Assembly: GCA_030654395.1 (NCBI GenBank)
Contig: JAURXM010000076.1
Location: 52,757-116,756 of the forward strand
DNA from: Aquabacterium sp.
Lineage (GTDB): Bacteria; Pseudomonadota; Gammaproteobacteria; Burkholderiales; Burkholderiaceae_C
Direction: 5' to 3'
DNA length: 64,000 bases
The position numbers were made by a program, and so were the translations under genes. Every line of letters starts with the position of its first letter. Position 1 is the stretch's first letter. The notes beneath the pieces were generated by a model. That model ran no database searches. It was not told the origin of the DNA and was given only the letters and a program-made list of their open reading frames with translations. Positions 24,145-31,779 of the stretch are shown here, in pieces.

Positions 24145-24552
24145 ATGAAGATCATCAACAGCCCAGTTCGCAGTACCGACCTTGAACTCGTCGCCTGCTA
24201 TTGTTCCAAACCGAAAACACTTGCTGCCGCGAAGAAAATCGTGCGTAAGCAAGAGCGTGCTCGTCTACGTCAACAGGCTCGACTTGATCTGATTCAGGAC
24301 CATCTGGTGTCCCTGGCAGAAAAGGTGGAGCAGAACCGGCTCGATCGTGAGAAGGTTTTTGAGAATCTGATGCGCAAGGCTATGTCCAAAAACAGGCCTC
24401 GCAATCGGAACACAGTGAATGTTCAGCCGGAGCCATATTTCAATGATCGCTTCGAGTTTCGCATCATGAAGCAATCCAACACTGGTGAGCGAGATTTCGC
24501 TGTCCTGGCCTCCTGCGCCGTGGACCGCGAATTGAGCAGCTTTTGTGAATAG
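24145..24552 (+). CDS. Hypothetical basic protein downstream of leader E
   Basis: 135 aa. KTLAAAKKIVRKQERARLRQ, QARLDLIQDH and VEQNRLDREKVFENL predict a long basic helix/coiled coil, then a basic NRPRNRN stretch. Not recognised. Followed by a terminator about 120 bp downstream. Confidence 0.6.
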   Translation: MKIINSPVRSTDLELVACYCSKPKTLAAAKKIVRKQERARLRQQARLDLIQDHLVSLAEKVEQNRLDREKVFENLMRKAMSKNRPRNRNTVNVQPEPYFNDRFEFRIMKQSNTGERDFAVLASCAVDRELSSFCE

Positions 24553-24669
24553 ATGGCGAAATCCATCTGAACCGGCCTGTCGCAATCAATTTGCGGCAGG
24601 CATTCTGATCTGCTTGTCGGGTCAGCAAATCGTAAGTGTTGGCTGAGCCAATACCGTCGTCAATCAGAG

Positions 24670-24697
24670 AAGGCTCATCGGGATACCGGTGAGCCTT
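24670..24697 (+). terminator. Intrinsic terminator
   Basis: AAGGCTCA with TCGG pairs CCGG with TGAGCCTT, loop GATA, followed by TTTTTGTTTTT. Ends the leader-E unit. Confidence 0.8.
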
Positions 24698-24728
24698 TTT
24701 TGTTTTTAGGATTGCCAGATATGGGGAA

Positions 24729-24938
24729 TTAAGTTGACGCGGACACAGCCTTCACCATCATCACGACAGTCATATTGCTGTCCGGCCGTGTACCCTCAAC
24801 ATAGATCTGCCAACCTTTGGAGAGTGATTTCGCGACGAGGTTTTCCATTTCAAGCGGTTCATCCGCTTCGATCTCAAGCAACCGGTGTGTCGTTCCTTGG
24901 TAAACCGTCTCAATTACTGGGAATACCTGCCAAGCCAT
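24729..24938 (-). CDS. Hypothetical protein
   Basis: 69 aa from MAWQVFPVIETVYQGTTHRL; the open frame extends upstream but that part overlaps another frame. ENLVAKSLSKGWQIYVEGTR is the clearest segment. Not recognised. Confidence 0.45.
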   Translation of the reverse strand: MAWQVFPVIETVYQGTTHRLLEIEADEPLEMENLVAKSLSKGWQIYVEGTRPDSNMTVVMMVKAVSAST

Positions 24939-24954
24939 AGGGCGCTCTTTGAGA

Positions 24955-25167
24955 TCAGCGCATACGAGCCTGAAAGGCTCCCCAGCAGCCTGCGCATAGC
25001 CATTTCCCGGGCGATGTCTCAACACCGCCTGATTCAGGGCGCTCAGCTTTACAGCTGCCGGCACACGTGCGTGTTTTGCCTTGGACGCTGGATAAAGAGC
25101 CGGGCAGGCTTGCAGGACTCGTGCGCCTTGAGTGGCCAGAAGAATTGAGAACTGGGGATTGAGACAT
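24955..25167 (-). CDS. Possible small Cys-rich protein
   Basis: Up to 70 aa; the C-terminal part TCAGSCKAERPESGG ... WLCAGCW has two Cys pairs in a zinc-binding style. The N-terminal start is uncertain because no RBS is visible at the first ATG. Lies just upstream of the 24938 gene on the same strand. Confidence 0.4.
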   Translation of the reverse strand: MSQSPVLNSSGHSRRTSPASLPGSLSSVQGKTRTCAGSCKAERPESGGVETSPGKWLCAGCWGAFQARMR

Positions 25168-25255
25168 AGAAAGAGAGAAGGGGAGGTATGTACTTTCAGA
25201 TTACCAGCGAAATGGCAAAGTACAAGAGAGCGGAAATGAGAATCGAGAATAACAA

Positions 25256-25279
25256 ACGGGAGGCTTTTTGGCCTCCCGT
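25256..25279. terminator. Bidirectional hairpin terminator
   Basis: ACGGGAGG and CCTCCCGT flank CTTTTTGG. It lies 28 bp past the stop of the 25307-25501 gene and presumably ends it. Confidence 0.6.
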
Positions 25280-25306
25280 AGTCTGTATGAGTACAGTGTT
25301 TCGCAG

Positions 25307-25501
25307 CTAACCTGCAGTCACCAAGCCATTCCGATGACCCTGCAAAAAGGTCTTCACCTTATCGAGGGTCTTCCGATAGCTCGGAGTGCTGCTAACCGTG
25401 GAATTGCGCATGGCTTTCAGCCAAACAACATCACCCATCGAAACACCTGCTTTTGCAGCTTGGGCGGACCCAAGAGCATTTTTCACACTATTTGCAGCCA
25501 T
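25307..25501 (-). CDS. Hypothetical small protein
   Basis: 64 aa, MAANSVKNALGSAQAAKAGV and then SMGDVVWLKAMRNSTV, RKTLDKVKTFLQGH. RBS GGAGAG at good spacing. The 5' region can form a 10-bp stem (GGGCGAGTCG with CGACTTGCCC) over a long loop. Not recognised. Confidence 0.6.
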   Translation of the reverse strand: MAANSVKNALGSAQAAKAGVSMGDVVWLKAMRNSTVSSTPSYRKTLDKVKTFLQGHRNGLVTAG

Positions 25502-25708
25502 AGAACTCTCCAATCTGGAATCCGGGCAAGTCGCCCTATCTGAGTTCTCAAAAAAGAAAACCCACATAGGACGACTCGCCCAGCTCCGCCTGGAGCGGCT
25601 ATGCTGCCGATTTCTCGGCACGGCGATTTGGAGAGTCCCTTTGGAATAAACCAGAAGATGACCAAAAGCGCCGAGAAGCCGTTGCCTCATTTAAGAGGCT
25701 GCACTCCA

Positions 25709-26011
25709 TCAGTTTCCCGATGTTGGTTGACAGCGAACCATCAACCCATTTAAGGCGATCACACGGATCGCGAATGATGCAAGCATCAAACGAGCCTGTA
25801 GATTAACTTCAAAATAATCGTCACGCAAGCTTTGCTTGAACGCAATCTCAGCAAGTGCATATTGAAGGAACATTCGCGCAAGCCCTTGTCTATTCGTGAT
25901 GCTTCCGTCGATCAATAGCCGTTCAGCTTGGATCAGAGTACGTTCCCTGCCCAACAGTTTGGCTATGCCGTGCAGCCTGAAAGGCAGTTGGCTCCAGTTA
26001 ATGGCTTTCAT
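25709..26011 (-). CDS. Hypothetical protein
   Basis: 100 aa from MKAINWSQLPFRLHGIAKLL; helical, ending RCQPTSGN. The start lies 4 bp past the upstream stop, whose last codons supply GGA as SD. Contains YALAEIAFKQSLRDDYFEVN. Not recognised. Confidence 0.55.
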   Translation of the reverse strand: MKAINWSQLPFRLHGIAKLLGRERTLIQAERLLIDGSITNRQGLARMFLQYALAEIAFKQSLRDDYFEVNLQARLMLASFAIRVIALNGLMVRCQPTSGN

Positions 26012-26015
26012 AGGA

Positions 26016-26480
26016 CTATCCAAACCAGACTTCGGCGCCACTGGTCAGCAGCCATCCGCCATTGCCAAGTGGCGACGCATCGCTCAATGCCTGTACCGTC
26101 ATCATCGAATACGAGCCGTTTTCGATGAACTGAATGGCAACGTCAAGGAACTCCGCTTCATTCCGTTTCGCTTGGTCGATCACGTCTTGGAACTTCACCA
26201 GCGGTTGTCGCGCTGCTGCAGATGTAGTTATGAACTCGGCACTATCGATTTCATTGAAGATGTCACGGTTTGCTACCTCTTGCGCGTAGGCACCGTTGCC
26301 AACATCCTCAACCAGTGGACTTTCGAGATCTGCTGATTCAAAGCACTGAGTAAACAGACTTTCAATCGAGTTCTCTTCCAGCACATCCAGGATCAGACCC
26401 TCGTGCGTATAGTTCACAGAGGTGTAACCCCATCCATCACGCCCAACAAGAACTCTGTCTTCATCCGAATTCGGTCGCAA
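26016..26480 (-). CDS. Hypothetical protein, probably 5'-truncated
   Basis: At least 154 aa; the only start inside the frame is a TTG without an SD. The frame stays open and protein-like upstream (WFIVSVSSCDVSLDFPALRF) until a TAG near 26603, with no ATG or GTG. The start may have been lost where the leader F unit joins. C-terminal QALSDASPLGNGGWLLTSGA. Not recognised. Confidence 0.5.
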   Translation of the reverse strand: MRPNSDEDRVLVGRDGWGYTSVNYTHEGLILDVLEENSIESLFTQCFESADLESPLVEDVGNGAYAQEVANRDIFNEIDSAEFITTSAAARQPLVKFQDVIDQAKRNEAEFLDVAIQFIENGSYSMMTVQALSDASPLGNGGWLLTSGAEVWFG

Positions 26481-26614
26481 TTCGATATCGATATGCTTGC
26501 CGTACTGGATGGAAAAGCGAAGGGCAGGAAAGTCAAGACTGACATCGCAACTTGAAACCGAAACTATGAACCACCTGCAGGGGCCGTCGTTTCGGCGGTC
26601 AAGCTAACTGCAAT

Positions 26615-26682
26615 GGAGACCCTCGGGAACCAAACCCCTGATGGGGTATGTGAGGTTCCCGAAACTAATGAGAACCAAAAAA
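26615..26682 (+). promoter_or_regulatory. Structured leader F
   Basis: A perfect 8-bp outer stem, CGGGAACC (26624-26631) with GGTTCCCG (26654-26661), encloses the ACCCC/GGGGT hairpin. It lies just ahead of the RBS GAGAA. It differs from leaders D and E in arm order but has the same position and the same C/G-run composition. Confidence 0.6.
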
Positions 26683-27330
26683 ATGATTTATTCAGCAAAA
26701 GCTATCTTCGATGCGATGGCAGCAATTGTGGAACAGCCCGGTTACGCATATCTTCAAGCGTACAAAGACGATTTTTACAAGCAAGATCGCGCGACCATTC
26801 TGAATGAGCTTGCTCCTGGTGCAATGTATCTGTGGGTAGTGAATCCAAACGGTACGCACCTCACAAGAATTGGTGTCCATGTCAAGATGAACGAATGGGC
26901 AATGGCAACGATGAAGAGCGGACTTGAGTCAACGAAACTCGGTGCTGAAATCTACTTGATTTCGGTTTCCGGAGTCATCAAAGTGTGCGAGCAACAGGTC
27001 GAGGCAGAACTCCGCAGGTGGCATTACGCTGTGGCAGACAAGACGGTCCGCGATGCAAAGGGGCAATTGATTGCTGTGTTTGAGGTCCGCACATACATGA
27101 AACAAGGTGATGGGAATCAGTACGCCGATGTCATGTTTCAAAGTTCGCGCCTTCAGTATCTGACTAGGGCCGACCTCTTAGCCTTGCGTGACATTGGTAC
27201 CAGCGAGACTGTCACAGGCTGTGGTAGCTTCTTCGCCAAAACAGACAAGCTGACAATTAACGGTCAATGCATCCAGGAGTTGCTTGATCCAGATATGAAA
27301 ATTGTCTCTGCGACCGCCAGTCTTTCGTGA
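26683..27330 (+). CDS. Hypothetical protein downstream of leader F
   Basis: 215 aa from MIYSAKAIFDAM (an ATG five codons earlier is possible). Alpha/beta with ELAPGAMYLWVVNPNGTHLT, YADVMFQSSRLQYL and SFFAKTDKLTINGQC. No known family. Ends with its own terminator. Confidence 0.65.
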   Translation: MIYSAKAIFDAMAAIVEQPGYAYLQAYKDDFYKQDRATILNELAPGAMYLWVVNPNGTHLTRIGVHVKMNEWAMATMKSGLESTKLGAEIYLISVSGVIKVCEQQVEAELRRWHYAVADKTVRDAKGQLIAVFEVRTYMKQGDGNQYADVMFQSSRLQYLTRADLLALRDIGTSETVTGCGSFFAKTDKLTINGQCIQELLDPDMKIVSATASLS

Positions 27331-27419
27331 GTCGCATTGCCCTCATCCATCATATTGCCAGCAAGCATTTCAGGCTTGACGGAAATGCAAATTGAACTTG
27401 CATAATCTTAGTTCAACAA

Positions 27420-27454
27420 AAACCCCCTTCAACATTTGATGTCGAAGGGGGTTT
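27420..27454 (+). terminator. Intrinsic terminator
   Basis: AAACCCCCTTC pairs with GAAGGGGGTTT, followed by ATTTTGG. Ends the leader-F unit. Confidence 0.75.
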
Positions 27455-27617
27455 ATTTTGGCGCTTATGAAGTAGCACAGCCCAGTTTCTTTGATAGATT
27501 TCGCATCCGAGCTTGACGCAGCAGGGGTGTACGATATATTGAAATTGACATTGTTCGTTACAGGCTATTTGTGTTGGTGTTTGCGTTGAAAATTACCGTC
27601 GCTTATTGGAGAGTTTC

Positions 27618-27983
27618 ATGAATCTTGGAATTGGCATGCTTGTTGGGATGGCTTCGGCCGACGAGGATGCGCGGGTAGCGCAGTATGGTCAAGATCTGGA
27701 GGCAATGCGCACGCAGTTGGCGACTAAGCGAGGCAGCGTTGTCTATCAAACAGCATACAAGGAGGCCACGGCCGCTGTTCACGCAGAAATCGTTGATGAG
27801 CTTCGCCTTGAGGCTGAAGGAAAGTTGCCCATACGTCGCTTGAGCGATCCTCAAAATGTTGATGGCAGAAACAAGGCCTTCGCCGAACATGCAGCCCAAG
27901 CCATAGAACGTATCAGTGGTGGGCAAATGACTTTGAGCAGCGATGGTTTCGAGCGGATCCGCTTGGTACGTCCCCTAAAGTAA
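27618..27983 (+). CDS. Hypothetical protein, first of tandem paralogues
   Basis: 121 aa, RBS GGAGAG. MNLGIGMLVGMASADEDARV ..., then RRLSDPQ and RISGGQMTLSSDGFERIRL. Shares GIGMLxGM, the RRxSDP motif and the C-terminal RISxGxxTxSxD element with the next gene. Function unknown. Confidence 0.7.
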   Translation: MNLGIGMLVGMASADEDARVAQYGQDLEAMRTQLATKRGSVVYQTAYKEATAAVHAEIVDELRLEAEGKLPIRRLSDPQNVDGRNKAFAEHAAQAIERISGGQMTLSSDGFERIRLVRPLK

Positions 27984-27992
27984 GGAACATGT

Positions 27993-28436
27993 ATGAGTTT
28001 CGATGATCCTGGTATAGGCATGCTGATTGGCATGCAATTTGGTTCCGCGAGGAACAATGCAGATTTTGCAGCTGAGACAAAACGACTCCGGGATGCTCTA
28101 ACTGCTGCCTCCATCGAGGAGCTGGCGCAAATGGCGCAGAAGGAGGCGGCCAAAGACTGTGTCGGCGCCATAGTCAAGGAATTGACCCTGAAGGAGGCTG
28201 GCCGGCCGTACGAACGACGCCACAGTGATCCAGATGCCAAGGCGGCTCGTGCTGAGGACTTCATCGACACGGCCGAGGCACACTTGAACAGAATTAGTTC
28301 AGGGCGATTGACGTTTTCAGACGATAGCGTGCAACGAATCAAGAATTCTCGCGCTGACGTCAAAGAGATCGTGAAAGCTGGGGGTTGCCTTGAACCAAAG
28401 GCAATACTCAAGGCTAGTCCAATACGACCGCGATAA
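27993..28436 (+). CDS. Hypothetical protein, second of tandem paralogues
   Basis: 147 aa. MSFDDPGIGMLIGMQFGSAR ..., RRHSDPDAKAAR, RISSGRLTFSDDSVQRI. Starts 9 bp after its paralogue and has a longer C-terminus. A shared bidirectional terminator follows. Confidence 0.7.
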   Translation: MSFDDPGIGMLIGMQFGSARNNADFAAETKRLRDALTAASIEELAQMAQKEAAKDCVGAIVKELTLKEAGRPYERRHSDPDAKAARAEDFIDTAEAHLNRISSGRLTFSDDSVQRIKNSRADVKEIVKAGGCLEPKAILKASPIRPR

Positions 28437-28454
28437 ACCAGACATCGCAACAAA

Positions 28455-28487
28455 AAAGCCGCCAAACCGATACGGGTTGGCGGCTTT
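28455..28487. terminator. Bidirectional terminator
   Basis: AAAGCCGCCAA pairs with TTGGCGGCTTT; T tracts lie on both sides, depending on strand. Separates the plus-strand paralogues from the convergent 435-aa gene. Confidence 0.8.
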
Positions 28488-28623
28488 CTTATAGGCCATA
28501 GTAATTGTTGAAACGCCTCTGAGATTGTTGTTTATCCAGGAAATATCGAAGGATCGACTTCCCAAGAGCTGCGGCATTCAAAAGCTCAAGGGGAATTCAA
28601 GCTCCCAATCTGGGAGCCTGCTT

Positions 28624-29931
28624 TCAAAGTTGTAAATAAGCCGACATCCGACCTGCGTCGCTTCCGTTAAGTTTCAGGGCGACTATCAGCTCACCATCTG
28701 ACTTGAGTGCCGTTGCTGCGTAACCAGGCTCAAATGTTCTGATGTCCAGCAAGTCCATTTCGAATGCATCTGAAGGCAACTCAATGCTGTCTCCATTTGC
28801 TAGTTGCTCAACCAAGGGGTGATCGAGCTTGATGGTTCCTGACAGTGGCACATTCCATTCACCGTTCTCGTTCTTTGCACGGGCTCCGGTGTCGAAGCAA
28901 ATTGTCTTCACATTGCCCTTGAGAAACGTCAGGCCTTCAAAACTCACTTCTGACCCATCCTTACCCATGCAAAACATGGAAGGTCGTCGGCTCATTCCAA
29001 AGAATCGGGCCATGTCAGCAAGCTCTTTTGCGAACTGTTCCTTTGTCTCACAAATCACGTGACTCACGTCTTGTTCGGCGTAGGTGATCATCTCCAATTT
29101 ACGCGGATTTACCCAGGCGCCAAAGTACCAAGCATCTTGCCAAGTTGGATACCGCACCCAACCATCTGCGCAGCGCGTCAAGTGTGACAAGGAATCGACT
29201 GATCCGTTATCAATGAACCACACCTTACGAACCGCACCTGATTCTGTTCGCGCGTCCGGTGCGTTCGGTTCATGCGCCTTCAGTAACGTCAAGGTTTGAT
29301 GCATACGGTCAATTTGCAGAGGGCTGACAACTTCGGTTTGCCCTGCCCACCAATACATGTCGCCAACGGCCTTTGAAGTCGCCTGCTTGGTATCAATGAC
29401 ATTCAGGTCGCTGATGCGCCTGATTCTCGCTTCGTAGTCAATGCTCCCAGCATAAAAGCCAGCGAGAGATCGAACTCGGCCCAGATCGTTGTTTTCGTAG
29501 ACTTCACAGAACGTGTAGCTACCGTCATCAGTCTGGTGCAGAACGGCAATGCATTCATCTGGACCAAGCAACAAGAACCCTGTGTGCCTGGCAAAGATCA
29601 ACCGGTCATTCATGTCACTTTCACCGATGGCCTGAAAAGACTTCACTTCTTGGAAGTGCAAGGGAAGTTGAACCAGGCGTTCAATCTTTGTGTCCTGTTT
29701 CCCTGGAGATGCACCTCGAAAGAGGACCAGCGATACCAGTTCGAAGTCTTCAACCCCAGCAAAGCGCTTGGTTTGTCCAGGCGGGACATCCAATATGGCT
29801 TCCACAAGATTGAGAGCTCCATACCCTGCATGTGGCGTTCGTGCGAAAGGTGATTCAAAGACTGTCACCATGCGGTGACCGATCGGGTCTTCAACGAATT
29901 CGCGCTTTGAGTAGTGGGTGAGCGACGTCAT
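28624..29931 (-). CDS. Hypothetical protein, 435 aa
   Basis: Long clean frame starting immediately after the stop of the 148-aa gene, so co-expressed under leader G. Segments include GYGALNLVEAILDVPPGQTK, WVRYPTWQDAWYFGAWVNPR and MFCMGKDGSEVSFEGLTFLK. Mostly beta. No signal peptide or transmembrane helix, and no family recognised. Confidence 0.65.
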   Translation of the reverse strand: MTSLTHYSKREFVEDPIGHRMVTVFESPFARTPHAGYGALNLVEAILDVPPGQTKRFAGVEDFELVSLVLFRGASPGKQDTKIERLVQLPLHFQEVKSFQAIGESDMNDRLIFARHTGFLLLGPDECIAVLHQTDDGSYTFCEVYENNDLGRVRSLAGFYAGSIDYEARIRRISDLNVIDTKQATSKAVGDMYWWAGQTEVVSPLQIDRMHQTLTLLKAHEPNAPDARTESGAVRKVWFIDNGSVDSLSHLTRCADGWVRYPTWQDAWYFGAWVNPRKLEMITYAEQDVSHVICETKEQFAKELADMARFFGMSRRPSMFCMGKDGSEVSFEGLTFLKGNVKTICFDTGARAKNENGEWNVPLSGTIKLDHPLVEQLANGDSIELPSDAFEMDLLDIRTFEPGYAATALKSDGELIVALKLNGSDAGRMSAYLQL

Positions 29932-30378
29932 TCAGAGCACCGCCGCAGCGCATTCGGACTCGTTCAGTCCGCAGTCTTTGAGTACCAACGCTGCCGTTTG
30001 GCCGTTCTTTGCTGCCTCAATTTCCACATGCCGTGCGGCAAGTTCAATAAGCATGTCATCCATGAATGGACCCAGCCTCAGAGAGGTCTCATTCTTAGCT
30101 GACAAGATGATGCTATTTCCAGCGCCGGTGCTGCAGTCGAAATAGCGCTTATTGAATTCATACCGCGCGGTGAACGCATGATCGAATTTGTAACTCACAG
30201 AGCCGGCGACTGAGTCTTCTGCCAGCAACAAGGTTGCCTTCGCATCCTTGCGGACACGACTCAATCCCAGTGCACGTTGCGCCATTTCGGCGATCAGAGA
30301 CATGTTGGCTTGTGTATTTGCCAGGGTGACCTCAGTAGTGGGGCCACCTTTTGGGTACATGATTGCTTTGAGATCCAC
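29932..30378 (-). CDS. Hypothetical protein downstream of leader G
   Basis: 148 aa from a GTG (VDLKAIMYPKGGPTTEV), chosen because AGGA lies 7 nt upstream. The longer frame runs into the leader hairpin. Contains LIAEMAQRALGLSRVRKDAK and FDCSTGAGNSIILSAKNETS. Not recognised. Confidence 0.6.
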   Translation of the reverse strand: MDLKAIMYPKGGPTTEVTLANTQANMSLIAEMAQRALGLSRVRKDAKATLLLAEDSVAGSVSYKFDHAFTARYEFNKRYFDCSTGAGNSIILSAKNETSLRLGPFMDDMLIELAARHVEIEAAKNGQTAALVLKDCGLNESECAAAVL

Positions 30379-30446
30379 AGTAGTCCTAAAAGGAAAACGG
30401 GAACCCACTTATCCCGCAACGGGAAGTGAGTTCCCGTTGGGGTTGA
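30379..30446 (-). promoter_or_regulatory. Structured leader G with competing hairpins
   Basis: Sense strand (minus): AACCCC, AACGGGAAC, then TTCCCGTT, a GCGGG run, and GTTCCCGTT again, followed by TTCCTTTTAGGA and the GTG start. The AACGGGAA arm can pair either with the near TTCCCGTT or with the far GTTCCCGTT, giving two exclusive hairpins. Confidence 0.65.
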
Positions 30447-30542
30447 TGAATTTGGCAGACTCAGAGCCTGCAAACGGCTTTGCCGAATGTGAACATTCTC
30501 CCAGCATTGCAGCGGTCATGCAAATGAAGCAGTCCAATGGAA

Positions 30543-30574
30543 AAAGCCCACATACCGTGAGGCATGTGGGCTTT
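30543..30574 (-). terminator. Intrinsic terminator
   Basis: AAAGCCCACAT with ATGTGGGCTTT; on the minus strand a CTTTTTCC tail follows. Ends the 30883-30623 gene. Confidence 0.75.
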
Positions 30575-30622
30575 AGGCACTATCTTGATTTGAAGTGGGT
30601 CCGCGGGTTTACTCCGCAGTGT

Positions 30623-30883
30623 TCACAGTTCGCAGTCTACAAAACGTGAATTGCTGGCAGCTGCAATTCGCACTAGAAGCTGTTTCACAATGCTGAAGCT
30701 CACGGGTTCAGTTTCTCCGAAGGCTTCAAGTCGAATGCTCCGATAGTCTGGGTCCCCAAACTCTTTGGAAACGGTTGAACGAGTGTGGGCGCGGATTGCA
30801 TCTTTCAATGCTTTCTCCCTGGTCGTCGAAACGGTGATTCCAACTTGCTTTCCATCTGCAATTATTTTGAAAATTGTAGACAT
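30623..30883 (-). CDS. Hypothetical protein, small
   Basis: 86 aa: MSTIFKIIADGKQVGITVST, TREKALKDAIRAHTRS, then RSIRLEAFGETEPVSFS. Its RBS GGAGAA sits immediately after a terminator hairpin and T6 tract (leader J). Not recognised. Confidence 0.6.
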   Translation of the reverse strand: MSTIFKIIADGKQVGITVSTTREKALKDAIRAHTRSTVSKEFGDPDYRSIRLEAFGETEPVSFSIVKQLLVRIAAASNSRFVDCEL

Positions 30884-30889
30884 TCATTT

Positions 30890-30933
30890 CTCCAAAAAAG
30901 AAAGCCTTCCGCCAATTAAGGCAGAAGGCTTTC
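30890..30933 (-). terminator. Hairpin J: terminator abutting an RBS
   Basis: Sense strand (minus): GAAAGCCTTC-T-GCC pairs with GGC-G-GAAGGCTTTC, immediately followed by TTTTTT and then GGAGAA-ATG of the 30883 gene. It is a canonical intrinsic terminator by shape. No room is left for a promoter between it and the gene. Confidence 0.75.
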
Positions 30934-30979
30934 AGGTTGAGTTGCTTGATCTACTTTACAGATCACCCACAACTGAATA

Positions 30980-31318
30980 TCAGGTGCAACGTTTTTTGTT
31001 TGCAACTGCGGAGAGGTTGCTGCGCCGATCAGAAATCAGACGGGAAGCCTCGCCGGCGTCGTAGAAGGTGTATGCCAGACCGGGAAGCCACAGCAGTGCT
31101 GCAGCGACATTGGTGCCGTTGACGGTCTTCTTCGCCTCGATGTCGGCAGTTGCCTTGTCGAGTTTGGTGAACTCGCCCTTGATCTGAGCGCATGTCAGTT
31201 GGTCGTCGCCGAGTTGCACAGATTGGATCTTCTCGGAAGTAGCGCAACCTTGCATCATGGCCGCTGCAACCAGCAAAGTGGAAATGGCGAGTTTGTTGAG
31301 TTTGTACGTGGATTTCAT
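30980..31318 (-). CDS. Small lipoprotein downstream of leader H
   Basis: 112 aa. Signal peptide with lipobox MMQGC (LAISTLLVAAAMMQGCATSE). The mature part has GEFTKLDKATADIEAKKTVN, a second hydrophobic stretch VAAALLWLPGLAYTFYDAGE, and LISDRRSNL. Similar small lipoproteins occur on plasmids; function unknown. Confidence 0.7.
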   Translation of the reverse strand: MKSTYKLNKLAISTLLVAAAMMQGCATSEKIQSVQLGDDQLTCAQIKGEFTKLDKATADIEAKKTVNGTNVAAALLWLPGLAYTFYDAGEASRLISDRRSNLSAVANKKRCT

Positions 31319-31383
31319 GTTTGCTTACAAATATGAGAAACCACGTCCCCGATCGGGAAGAGTGATTTCCCGGGGGGTTTAAA
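31319..31383 (-). promoter_or_regulatory. Structured leader H (GGG/CCC type)
   Basis: Sense strand (minus): AAACC...GGTTT outer arms, inner CGGGAA-ATCACTC-TTCCCG, then ATCGGGG, which can instead pair with the leading CCCC. The ATG of the lipoprotein follows. Same order as leaders D, E and G. Confidence 0.6.
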
Positions 31384-31730
31384 TGATATGACCGTGAGGT
31401 CAAGAGTTGTCGGCTGGCACAAGGCCAGCTAAATTGGATCAACCAATAGACTCCACAGTGTATCGAGCAACTGCTTGCCGTCAAAAGAAGCCGACCAAAG
31501 GTACGAGGTGTTGGGCTGATTTCATTTTGAACATTGAGGGCCCCTAGACGATCTGCGCATGGCACTTTCGTGCGATTGCCAGGTAGAGCCGTTTACTGAA
31601 CTCTGTTCGGAGAACAGACTTGTATTTCGGAAAAAACTTCCTAAGATTGAAAAACTATGGATAGCGCTGGATCAATGAAGGCATTTTTTGAAGGGATTGA
31701 TATTGGGCAAGGCTGAAAGCAGATGTTATT
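31384..31730. other. Flank between leader H and the transposon
   Basis: No gene that I can support. The minus strand carries a short protein-like stretch (TEFSKRLYLAIARKC near 31560-31600) without a start or RBS, perhaps a remnant. Confidence 0.35.
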
Positions 31731-31779
31731 GAGGGTCGGCAGGGATTCATGTAAAAGCCAGCAGAAATGACCCTAAGTC
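31731..31779 (+). repeat. Left terminal inverted repeat
   Basis: Starts GAGGGTCGGCAGGGATTCAT. The first 26 bases match the right repeat exactly and 44 of 49 match overall. It overlaps the tnpA stop codon (31779-31781). Confidence 0.9.

Noticed and set aside
4803..31383. The GGG/CCC leaders as integron attC sites
   Set aside because: They lie at the 5' side of genes with an RBS attached, lack the RYYYAAC/GTTRRRY core sites, and no integron integrase is present.
31731..31735. 5-bp target-site duplication of the transposon
   Set aside because: Left flank TTATT and right flank GAGGA do not match, and shifting the boundary by two bases does not help.
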